Source of the DNA: CAYMAZ01 sp964388575 | Lineage (GTDB): Bacteria; Bacteroidota; Bacteroidia; Bacteroidales; DTU049 | DNA length: 64,000 nt | Assembly: GCA_964388575.1 (NCBI GenBank) | Contig: CAYMAZ010000010.1 | Coordinates: forward strand, 32,058-96,057 | Direction of reading: 5' to 3' | In this document: piece after piece, positions 44,556-52,045 of the stretch | Layout: every line of letters starts with the position of its first letter | Position numbering within the stretch: position 1 is the first letter of the stretch | Translations under genes and position numbers: made by a program | The notes under the pieces: generated by a model | Seen by the model: only the letters and a program-made list of their open reading frames with translations | Databases searched by the model: none | What the model was told of the DNA's origin: nothing

Positions 44556-46013
44556 ATGACTATGAAAACAACAGGAAAGATTTCATTAACAGTTTTGGCT
44601 CTCATCTTCAGCATAACAATATTTTCACAAAATGAAGTTGATGCATTGCGTTATTCAAGATTGACTCACGGGGGAACTGCAAGATTTATGTCTATGGGAG
44701 GTGCATTCTCATCTCTTGGTGCTGATTTCTCTGTACTCAGCTCAAATCCGGCTGGAATTGCAGTATATAAAAGATCCGAGCTCATGTTTTCTCCGGGACT
44801 CAATCTGTCCCAAACTGAGGCAACATATTTGGGAACAACTGCAGATGACTTTAAATATAACATGAACCTAACAAACTTCGGAATGGTCTTCGTCAATTCG
44901 TTGGGTTCTTCAGCCGCAACAGCACCAGAATGGAAGAATGTACAGTTTGGTTTCGGCGTGAACAGACTACAAAATTTTAACAACCGTACTGTTATTGAAG
45001 GAATTAATGAAAACGGAAGTATTCTGGATGTTTATCACTCATATGCACAGGGAACACCATTTAATCAGTTGAATCCTTTTGATACTGAATTGGCTTTCAA
45101 CACATATCTTCTTGATACTATTGGTTTTGCAAACAATTACATTCAAGCACACTATGGTGGAGCCACACAAAGAAAAACCATCACTACATCTGGAGGAATC
45201 AATGAAATGGTTTTGACACTTGGTGGAAATTACAATGATAAGCTATATGTAGGAGCTACAATTGGTGTTCCGTTTATCAGATATGAAGAAATTTCAAGCC
45301 ACCAGGAAATTGATGAGAGAGACACACTGGCCAATTTTAAATCGCTGGCCATCAATGATGAGCTGAATACTTATGGAACCGGAATTAATTTTAAACTCGG
45401 ACTGATTTACAGAATAACTGACTGGGTAAGAATATCCGGTGCATTTCATACACCAACATTCTTTTCACTCACTGATGAGTGGCAACGATCAATGTCTTCA
45501 GACCTAGAAGGGTTGGGAAAATATTCAGACAAATCACCCAGAGGTCGTTATGAATACAGCCTGATGACACCCATGCGAATAATGGGAGGACTTGCTTTTG
45601 TTATTGCACAGCGTGGAACAATTTCTGCTGAATATGAGCTTGTAGATTACTCTGAAGCACGTTTAAGCGAGAAGTCAGTCAGCGGAAGTTTCTTTGATCA
45701 GAATCAAGCGATAAGAGATAAATACACTGCCTCAGGGAATCTGCGTGTTGGAGCCGAATGGGTCTTTATGCCCTTCAGTATTCGTGCTGGTTATGCCCTA
45801 TACGGAACTCCGTTTAAAAACAATTTAAATGATGAATCTGAACAGCTAATATCAGGAGGAATCGGAATCAGAGAAAAAAATTATTATATTGATTTCGGAT
45901 ATGTCAATTCATCAGTTAAGTCAGACTATTATTTATATCCCAACGTAGTCGAAGCGGCCAATACAACCACAACCAGACATATGTTTGTTGCCACTGTAGG
46001 ATTTAAGTTTTAA
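44556..46013 (+). CDS. FadL/TodX (OmpP1)-type outer-membrane transport protein
   Basis: A 485-residue beta-barrel precursor. The signal peptide (ISLTVLALIFSITIFSQ) is followed by the family hallmark near the N-terminus: THGGTARFMSMGGAFSSLGADFSVLSSNPAG, cited here in pieces (GGTARFMSMGGAF, SSNPAGIAVY). The barrel ends with HMFVATVGFKF, a typical aromatic C-terminus. Family members admit hydrophobic compounds such as fatty acids. Start at 44556 or two codons later. Second gene of the unit with the low-complexity lipoprotein; a strong terminator follows. Confidence 0.9.
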   Translation: MTMKTTGKISLTVLALIFSITIFSQNEVDALRYSRLTHGGTARFMSMGGAFSSLGADFSVLSSNPAGIAVYKRSELMFSPGLNLSQTEATYLGTTADDFKYNMNLTNFGMVFVNSLGSSAATAPEWKNVQFGFGVNRLQNFNNRTVIEGINENGSILDVYHSYAQGTPFNQLNPFDTELAFNTYLLDTIGFANNYIQAHYGGATQRKTITTSGGINEMVLTLGGNYNDKLYVGATIGVPFIRYEEISSHQEIDERDTLANFKSLAINDELNTYGTGINFKLGLIYRITDWVRISGAFHTPTFFSLTDEWQRSMSSDLEGLGKYSDKSPRGRYEYSLMTPMRIMGGLAFVIAQRGTISAEYELVDYSEARLSEKSVSGSFFDQNQAIRDKYTASGNLRVGAEWVFMPFSIRAGYALYGTPFKNNLNDESEQLISGGIGIREKNYYIDFGYVNSSVKSDYYLYPNVVEAANTTTTRHMFVATVGFKF

Positions 46014-46035
46014 GATATTTATTTCAATACCCTCC

Positions 46036-46064
46036 AAAAAGCAGTCGTGTGACTGCTTTTTTTT
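46036..46064 (+). terminator. Rho-independent terminator after the porin gene
   Basis: Stem AAAAAGCAGTC / GACTGCTTTTT (46036-46046 and 46051-46061) with loop GTGT, followed by further T residues. Confidence 0.9.
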
Positions 46065-46096
46065 ATAAAAATGCGTGTTGATAAGAAAATTATTAC

Positions 46097-46104
46097 TATT
46101 TTTG
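46097..46104 (+). promoter_or_regulatory. Candidate -7 element for rpsF operon
   Basis: TATTTTTG, with TTG at 46078-46080 16 nt upstream. The implied leader is about 30 nt to the ATG at 46143. Confidence 0.5.
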
Positions 46105-46142
46105 CACTCCATTTTTAAAAATTAATTAAAAATAAAAAAATT

Positions 46143-46517
46143 ATGTCAAAACGTTATGAAACCGTTTTCATCGTAACTCCCGTTTTGTCTGAAGAACAGA
46201 CAAAGGAAACGGTAAAAAAATTCAAAGACTTGCTTGTTGATAAAGGAGCAAAAATTGTTCATGAGGAAGATTGGGGTCTTCGCAAACTAAGTTATCAGAT
46301 TCAGAAAAAATCTACTGGATTTTACAATCTTATTGAGTGGGATTATGATGGTACTGACAATCTGATAGCTTTGCTTGAGCTGACCTTTAAGCGCGACGAG
46401 CGTATTCTTCGTTTCCTTACTGTTCATCTGGACAAATACGGAATTGAATACAATGAAAGGAAAAGAAAAATGAAAGCAGACAATGCTGCACAACCTGCCA
46501 CAACTTCAAATGAATAA
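46143..46517 (+). CDS. rpsF: 30S ribosomal protein S6
   Basis: A 124-residue S6 with the standard start RYETVFIVTPVLSEEQ, then GLRKLSYQIQKKSTGFYNLIEW and RDERILRFLTV. It binds 16S rRNA together with S18, encoded next. The C-terminal tail is Ala/Asn-rich. First gene of rpsF-rpsR-rplI; no ssb gene is inserted, unlike in many other phyla. Confidence 0.97.
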   Translation: MSKRYETVFIVTPVLSEEQTKETVKKFKDLLVDKGAKIVHEEDWGLRKLSYQIQKKSTGFYNLIEWDYDGTDNLIALLELTFKRDERILRFLTVHLDKYGIEYNERKRKMKADNAAQPATTSNE

Positions 46518-46541
46518 TTATTAATCCAAAACAAAATTACA

Positions 46542-46808
46542 ATGAGTCAACAATCAGAAGTCAGATATTTAACACCAATCAATGTTGATGTTAAGAAAAA
46601 GAAATATTGCCGCTTCAGGAAAGCAAATATAAAATATATAGACTACAAAGATGCAGATTTTCTTTTGCGTTTTGTGAATGAACAAGGTAAGATATTGCCC
46701 CGTCGTCTGACAGGCACTTCCACAAAATATCAGAAGAAAGTGTCCAAAGCCATTAAAAGAGCCCGTCATCTGGCTCTTCTACCATTTGTTGCTGATCTTT
46801 TAAAATAG
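46542..46808 (+). CDS. rpsR: 30S ribosomal protein S18
   Basis: An 88-residue S18. Core: KKKYCRFRKANIKYIDYKD, LLRFVNEQGKILPRRLTGT and KYQKKVSKAIKRARHLALLPF. It lies between rpsF (24 nt) and rplI (12 nt). A single Cys remains of the zinc-binding type sites seen in some S18 forms. Its stop overlaps the Shine-Dalgarno site of rplI. Confidence 0.97.
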   Translation: MSQQSEVRYLTPINVDVKKKKYCRFRKANIKYIDYKDADFLLRFVNEQGKILPRRLTGTSTKYQKKVSKAIKRARHLALLPFVADLLK

Positions 46809-46814
46809 GAGGAG
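46807..46814 (+). promoter_or_regulatory. Strong Shine-Dalgarno site of rplI
   Basis: AGGAGGAG, 6 nt before the rplI ATG and overlapping the last two bases of the rpsR stop codon TAG. Unusual for this phylum, where Shine-Dalgarno sites are generally weak. Confidence 0.8.
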
Positions 46815-46820
46815 ATTTAC

Positions 46821-47264
46821 ATGGAAATTATTCTTTTACAAGACGTAAAAAATCTGGGATACAAAAACGAGATCGTTAGGGTTAAAAACGGTTATGCCAA
46901 CAATTATCTCATTCCCAATGGCATGGCAATTCTTGCAACACCCTCCAATAAGAAAGTACAAGCTGAAAACCTTAAACAGCAGGAATTCAAATTGGAGCGC
47001 CTACGCTCAGAAGCTGAAGCACTGAAAGCAAAAATCGATGGTTTGAAACTAAATGTTGCTGTTAAGGCCTCCTCAACGGGCAAAATTTTTGGAAGTGTCA
47101 ATAACATTATGCTTGCTGATGCCCTAAAAGAGCAGCATGAAATTGACATAGACAGAAAAAAAATCCATTTTGAACCTGTTAAGGAAGTTGGAACATACAC
47201 TGCATCAGTATTAATTTTCAAAGATATTGAAGCAGAGTGTACATTTGAAGTTATTGCAGAATAA
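46821..47264 (+). CDS. rplI: 50S ribosomal protein L9
   Basis: A 147-residue L9. The N-terminal RNA-binding domain begins MEIILLQDVKNLGYKNEIV with the signature GYANNYLIPNGMAI. A long connecting helix (KKVQAENLKQQEFKLERL) leads to the C-terminal domain (STGKIFGSVNNIMLADAL). Last gene of the ribosomal operon; the downstream T-rich stretch shows only a weak hairpin. Confidence 0.97.
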   Translation: MEIILLQDVKNLGYKNEIVRVKNGYANNYLIPNGMAILATPSNKKVQAENLKQQEFKLERLRSEAEALKAKIDGLKLNVAVKASSTGKIFGSVNNIMLADALKEQHEIDIDRKKIHFEPVKEVGTYTASVLIFKDIEAECTFEVIAE

Positions 47265-47317
47265 CAAGATTGTTATTGAATAAATTGCTCTGTTTAAAGC
47301 ATTTTTTTAAAAAAATA

Positions 47318-47349
47318 TTTGCTTTTACTTTAATGGGGTATTATCTTTG
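47318..47349 (+). promoter_or_regulatory. queA promoter, TTTG-N20-TATCTTTG
   Basis: TTTG (47318-47321), 20 nt, TATCTTTG (47342-47349): the best match in the window to the Bacteroidetes sigma-ABfr-type promoter. The ATG follows 27 nt later. Confidence 0.7.
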
Positions 47350-47376
47350 TATAGCATTTGATTTAAATTAAAAAAA

Positions 47377-48429
47377 ATGAAATTATCAGATTTTAAATTC
47401 AATTTGCCCAGTGAGCTCATTGCTATGTATCCATTACCCAACAGAGATGAAAGCAGGCTGATGGTGGTCAATAGAGCAAAAGGAACAATAGAGCACAAAC
47501 AGTTCAAAGACATTATTGAATATTTTGGAGAAGGAGATGTAATGGTGATAAATAACACCAAAGTATTTCCGGCACGTTTATATGGAAAAAAGGAGAAAAC
47601 AGGCGCAAGAATTGAGGTTTTTCTTCTCCGGGAACTGAATCCAGAAGCTAAATTATGGGATGTACTTGTGGATCCTGCAAGAAAAATACGTGTTGGCAAT
47701 AAATTATATTTTGGTGATTCGGATAATCTTGTTGCTGAAGTTATTGACAACACAACATCACGTGGACGAACAATCAGATTTTTATTTGAAGGGGACAATG
47801 ATGAATTCAAGACCATTTTAAAAGAAATGGGTGAAGCTCCGATTCATACAAAAGTGATTCAACGAGAGGTGGAACCAGAGGACAAAGACCGTTATCAGAC
47901 TTTATTTGCAAAAAAAGAAGGTGCTGTTGCTGCTCCAACAGCAGGAATGCATTTCAGCAGAGAACTAATTAAAAGAATGCAAATAAGAGGTGTCCGGTTT
48001 GCCGATATTACGCTACACGCCGGCCTTGGAAACTTCAGAAACATAGAAGTGGAAGACCTTACAAAGCACAAAATTGAATCTGAAGAAATAATTATTACTG
48101 ATGAAGCTTGCTCAATTGTTAATAATGTCAAATCTCACGGGAAAAACATTTGTGCTGTCGGAACAACATCAATGAGAACATTGGAGTCAAGTGTCACTCT
48201 CGGTGGTGAATTACGTCCATATGCAGGGTGGACAAATCTTTTCATATTTCCTCCATATCAGTTCAGAATAGCAAACTGTATGGTCTCCAATTTTCATTTA
48301 CCACAATCTTCCCTTATGATCATGGTGGCAGCCTTCGCCGGTTATGATCTGTTGATGAAAGCATATAAAATCGCTGTCGAAGAAAAGTACAGATTTTTCA
48401 CTTTCGGAGATGCCATGCTCGTAATCTAA
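47377..48429 (+). CDS. queA: S-adenosylmethionine:tRNA ribosyltransferase-isomerase
   Basis: A 350-residue enzyme adding the ribosyl part of SAM to 7-aminomethyl-7-deazaguanine in tRNA, making epoxyqueuosine. Motifs: FNLPSELIAMYPLPNRDESRL in pieces (YPLPNRDESRLMV), DVMVINNTKVFPARL, VAAPTAGMHFSRELI, TLHAGLGNF, GTTSMRTLES and NFHLPQSSLMIMVAAFAG. Full length. ispD begins 6 nt after its stop, so they are co-expressed. Confidence 0.96.
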   Translation: MKLSDFKFNLPSELIAMYPLPNRDESRLMVVNRAKGTIEHKQFKDIIEYFGEGDVMVINNTKVFPARLYGKKEKTGARIEVFLLRELNPEAKLWDVLVDPARKIRVGNKLYFGDSDNLVAEVIDNTTSRGRTIRFLFEGDNDEFKTILKEMGEAPIHTKVIQREVEPEDKDRYQTLFAKKEGAVAAPTAGMHFSRELIKRMQIRGVRFADITLHAGLGNFRNIEVEDLTKHKIESEEIIITDEACSIVNNVKSHGKNICAVGTTSMRTLESSVTLGGELRPYAGWTNLFIFPPYQFRIANCMVSNFHLPQSSLMIMVAAFAGYDLLMKAYKIAVEEKYRFFTFGDAMLVI

Positions 48430-48435
48430 AAAACT

Positions 48436-49122
48436 GTGAAAAAAACTGCAATCATTGTTGCCGGTGGGACAGGTAGTAGAATGAAGTCCAATATCCCCAA
48501 GCAATTTTTGATTGTACAACATTACCCACTTTTATACCATACACTCAGAATTTTCAGCACATTTGAGGAATATATTGAGATTATTCTTGTTTTACCTGAA
48601 CAGCACATTGAAATATGGAAGTCAATGTGTGAAAAATTTAAAATACTTATACCTCACAATATAGTAGCCGGAGGACCCACGCGCTATCATTCAGTAAAAA
48701 GCGGTTTAAAAGCCTGTGCTGAACAAGTAACAGGAACAATTGTTGCAATTCATGACGGTGTCAGGCCATTTATTTCTCACAGTTTGTTAAAAGAGGGATT
48801 CTCTGTTGCTGAACTCAAAGGAAGTGCAATTCCTGTCATTCCTGTAAAAGAAAGTCTTCGTGAAGTTCATGGAGCTTATAGTCAAATAGTACCCAGAAAT
48901 TTATACCATATTGTACAAACTCCTCAATTTTTCAATCTGAACCTTATTTTGGATGCATACAGAATTCCATATTCTGAAACCTTCACTGATGATGCGTCAG
49001 TTTTTGAAGCAAGCGGAAGAGATATCTCAATAATTCAGGGAAATGATGAAAATATAAAAATTACAAGCCCTGTCGATTTGCTTATTGCAGAGCGAATTTT
49101 GTCTTTGGGATTCATTTTCTAG
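48436..49122 (+). CDS. ispD: 2-C-methyl-D-erythritol 4-phosphate cytidylyltransferase
   Basis: A 228-residue enzyme of the MEP isoprenoid pathway (third step, CTP-dependent). Start is GTG at 48436, 6 nt after queA, directly followed by the nucleotide-binding motif IIVAGGTGSRMKSNIPKQFL. Later motifs: GGPTRYHSVKSGL, HDGVRPFIS, TPQFF and FTDDASVFEASG. Length matches the family. Confidence 0.95.
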   Translation: MKKTAIIVAGGTGSRMKSNIPKQFLIVQHYPLLYHTLRIFSTFEEYIEIILVLPEQHIEIWKSMCEKFKILIPHNIVAGGPTRYHSVKSGLKACAEQVTGTIVAIHDGVRPFISHSLLKEGFSVAELKGSAIPVIPVKESLREVHGAYSQIVPRNLYHIVQTPQFFNLNLILDAYRIPYSETFTDDASVFEASGRDISIIQGNDENIKITSPVDLLIAERILSLGFIF

Positions 49123-49188
49123 AATTTTCATAGAACGTTTTTTTCATTTAGTTCGATCAGATTCAGCATAAATAGAATAGTTTGCATC

Positions 49189-49203
49189 CGGGCATTGTGC
49201 CCG
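49189..49203 (+). other. Small GC-rich hairpin between ispD and the M6 protease gene
   Basis: CGGGCA-TTG-TGCCCG, a perfect 6-bp stem with a 3-nt loop in AT-rich DNA, not followed by a proper T run. It may be a weak terminator of queA-ispD or a leader element of the protease mRNA. Confidence 0.35.
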
Positions 49204-49243
49204 AGTAATTTTGTTTCCTGCTCAACATCAAATTCTGAGAGCT

Positions 49244-51982
49244 ATGAAACAAATAAAACTTTTATTTATCTTACTTTTTTTTACTCAAAGTATTTTTTCA
49301 GCTCCCGTTCATAATCTTCCTGTCACGATTCAGCAACCAGACGGGACAAAAATACAATGCTTTGCATCTGGTGATGAATTTTTTAACTGGCTTCATGATG
49401 CTGAGGGTTATACCATCATACAGGGACAGGATGGCTGGTATTATTACGGAAAAACTGTAAAAGGGGTCGTCATTCCCACTCAGCATAAAGCAGGCATCTC
49501 CATTCCAGGGCAACAATCACTTGAAAAATGGGCAAGAATTTCGAAAGAGGAATACAGGAAAAGGAAAGATGCGATGTGGGCTGAAGTTGAATCAATGAAA
49601 AGTGAACCTGTTCGGGCGCCACAGAGTGGTACTTTAAACAACATAGCCATATATATCAGATTTGCAGATGATATAGAATTCACATCAACGAGGCAGATTT
49701 ACGATGATAAACTGAATGCTGTAAGTGGCAGTTCCTTAAAATCATATTTTAATGAAGTGTCATATGGAATACTGAATATTGAAACAAGCCATTATCCTGC
49801 TTGTCAAATGACTACAAATATTTCATACCAGGACATACATAACCGCAACTATTATCAACCATTCAATGCAACAACAAATCCTATTGGATATAACAATTCT
49901 ACTGAACGTCGGGAACGGGAACACACATTATTAAAAAACGCTGTTGAATGGGTTAATTTACATTCAGCTGTACCTGCCAGTCTGGATATTGATGCCGATA
50001 ATGATGGTTTCGTTGATAATGTTTGCTTTTTTGTCAAAGGAAATTCAAGTGGATGGTCAGAATTATTATGGGCACACAGATGGATGCTCTATACATATAA
50101 TGTTGAAATAAACGGAAAGAGAGTATGGGATTACACTTTTCAGCCAGAAAACCAAACCAGTGTGATCACAATGTCCCATGAAATGTTTCATACCTTAGGA
50201 GCACCTGATTTGTATCATTACTACTATGATACTCAAATTACCCCTGTTGCACAGTGGGATATTATGGCAACAGGAGCCGGACACATGTCAGCATACATGA
50301 AATGGAGATACTCAGATCAAACCTGGATTACAAATATTCCGGAAATTACAACTCCCGGGACGTATACTCTACATGCTTTAACTTCACCAGTTAACAATTG
50401 TTACAAATTTGCTTCTCCAAATTCATCGAGCGAATATTTTGTTGTTGAGTACAGACAAAAATCCGGAACTTATGAATCTGCTATTCCCGGATCAGGAATG
50501 ATCATATACCGCGTCAATCCTAACTGCTACGGGAATGCTGATGGTCCTCCGGATGAACTGTATGTTTTCAGACCAAACGGCTCTCTAACAGCCAACGGAA
50601 ATCCCGCACAAGCCAACTTTTCAGCAGATGTTGGGCGTACTGAAATCAACGATACCACCAACCCATCATGCTTTCTGTCAAACGGAATGCCTGGAGGAAT
50701 TGAAATATGGGGAATTACATTTTCAGATTCAACAATAACATTCAATTTTGGTCAACCAGTAACTCATGAAGTGACTCTTATATCAGATCCGCCAAACGGG
50801 GGAATTACTTCCGGTCAGGGATTCTACCAGAATTACGATTCTGTTTCAGTTTCAGCAACACCAAATTCAGGATACATATTCATGAACTGGACAGAAAATG
50901 ACAATGTAATATCTACTGATCCTTTGTTCACATTTTCAATCAGTGATAATCGTCAACTTGTAGCAAATTTTGTTTCCTTTACAATGATCTGTGATACCAT
51001 TTCAAATTTTGAAGGAACAGCTGTCATAAACACCTGGCTTGATGGTGGATATGCTTCAGGACACAATTATTCGAACTGGACGCAGTTTGCTGAAAGATTT
51101 ATCAATGTCAGCCAACCTCAGGTTGATGGAATGCAAGTAAAGGTGGCTGTGGCAAGTAACAATTTTTCAGAGTCTCAGGTAATATTTAAATTGTATGAAG
51201 ACGGACCTATTCCAGGCAATGTATTATCTTCAAAGATTGTACCCCTGAGTACACTCACTGCTGGTGAATGGAATTATATCGAATTTGACAATCCCGTCAT
51301 TACCGGAGGGAGCTATTATCTGGGATATGAGATATCATACTCTCCAGTGAATCTTTCAGATACTTTTGCTGTATTCATGAGCCATTATTCCCAGACAACC
51401 AATAACACAGCCTACGCATTCACAAACAATGGATGGAAGCCATATAATCAGCTCATTACAAGTGTTTCACCAGGCACACATTTGCAAATTGAATCAGTAA
51501 ACTGTTACGAATTTTATGAAGTTGTATTGCTAAACGAAAGTCCGGGCGGAGGAGAACTGAGTGGTGAAGGGATTTATGGAAGCAATACACCCGTTAAAGT
51601 CACAGCATCTCCAAATTCAGGATATACATTTGCCTATTGGGCAATAGATGATAGTATTGTCTCGCAAAATCTGATATATGAGTTTACCATTACAGACAAT
51701 CAAATATTAAAAGCATATTTTGAACCTGCAACAAACATAGATGAATATGGTTTGCAAAATGTAAGAATATTTCCGAATCCTGCAACTGATTTCGTTGATA
51801 TAGAAGGTGCCCCTGCAGGAACTTCAATTACGCTGACAAATATTCAGGGAAAAGTCGTGTACAAAGAAGACCTTTTAACTGCATCACAAACCATTGATTT
51901 TTCTAGTTTCAAGGCAGGCATTTACCTGATTCATTTCAGTAATCATGGGGATTCTTCAACTCAAAAAATTATCAAACACTAA
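49244..51982 (+). CDS. Secreted M6-family metalloprotease with T9SS sorting domain
   Basis: ATG 49244 was chosen because it starts the signal peptide (MKQIKLLFILLFFTQSIFSA); an upstream TTG at 49211 is possible but unneeded. The 912-residue product has a zinc site HEMFHTLGAPDLYH near residue 320, the HExxHxxGxPDLY of immune-inhibitor-A-like M6 peptidases. The N-terminal region (about 20-110) resembles the M6 pro-domain. Two divergent InlB B-repeat domains (PPNGGITSGQG and SPGGGELSGEG to VANF/KAYF) flank a jelly-roll-like region. The T9SS type A signal is at the end (IFPNPATDFVDI, GIYLIHFS). Export across both membranes and release or surface attachment are expected. Confidence 0.92.
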   Translation: MKQIKLLFILLFFTQSIFSAPVHNLPVTIQQPDGTKIQCFASGDEFFNWLHDAEGYTIIQGQDGWYYYGKTVKGVVIPTQHKAGISIPGQQSLEKWARISKEEYRKRKDAMWAEVESMKSEPVRAPQSGTLNNIAIYIRFADDIEFTSTRQIYDDKLNAVSGSSLKSYFNEVSYGILNIETSHYPACQMTTNISYQDIHNRNYYQPFNATTNPIGYNNSTERREREHTLLKNAVEWVNLHSAVPASLDIDADNDGFVDNVCFFVKGNSSGWSELLWAHRWMLYTYNVEINGKRVWDYTFQPENQTSVITMSHEMFHTLGAPDLYHYYYDTQITPVAQWDIMATGAGHMSAYMKWRYSDQTWITNIPEITTPGTYTLHALTSPVNNCYKFASPNSSSEYFVVEYRQKSGTYESAIPGSGMIIYRVNPNCYGNADGPPDELYVFRPNGSLTANGNPAQANFSADVGRTEINDTTNPSCFLSNGMPGGIEIWGITFSDSTITFNFGQPVTHEVTLISDPPNGGITSGQGFYQNYDSVSVSATPNSGYIFMNWTENDNVISTDPLFTFSISDNRQLVANFVSFTMICDTISNFEGTAVINTWLDGGYASGHNYSNWTQFAERFINVSQPQVDGMQVKVAVASNNFSESQVIFKLYEDGPIPGNVLSSKIVPLSTLTAGEWNYIEFDNPVITGGSYYLGYEISYSPVNLSDTFAVFMSHYSQTTNNTAYAFTNNGWKPYNQLITSVSPGTHLQIESVNCYEFYEVVLLNESPGGGELSGEGIYGSNTPVKVTASPNSGYTFAYWAIDDSIVSQNLIYEFTITDNQILKAYFEPATNIDEYGLQNVRIFPNPATDFVDIEGAPAGTSITLTNIQGKVVYKEDLLTASQTIDFSSFKAGIYLIHFSNHGDSSTQKIIKH

Positions 51983-52003
51983 AACCAACGCTAACCAAAT
52001 ATT

Positions 52004-52041
52004 AAAAAAAAGAGCTGCAATTTTTTACAGCTCTTTTTTTT
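52004..52041. terminator. Bidirectional terminator between the M6 and EF-G2-like genes
   Basis: Stem of 14 bp: AAAAAAAAGAGCTG (52004-52017) with CAGCTCTTTTTTTT (52028-52041), 10-nt loop. It can end transcription from both convergent genes. Confidence 0.88.
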
Positions 52042-52045
52042 TAAT

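Noticed and set aside
47264..47317. Terminator after rplI
   Set aside because: The available hairpins are only 4-6 bp, or have a 2-nt loop; too weak to call.
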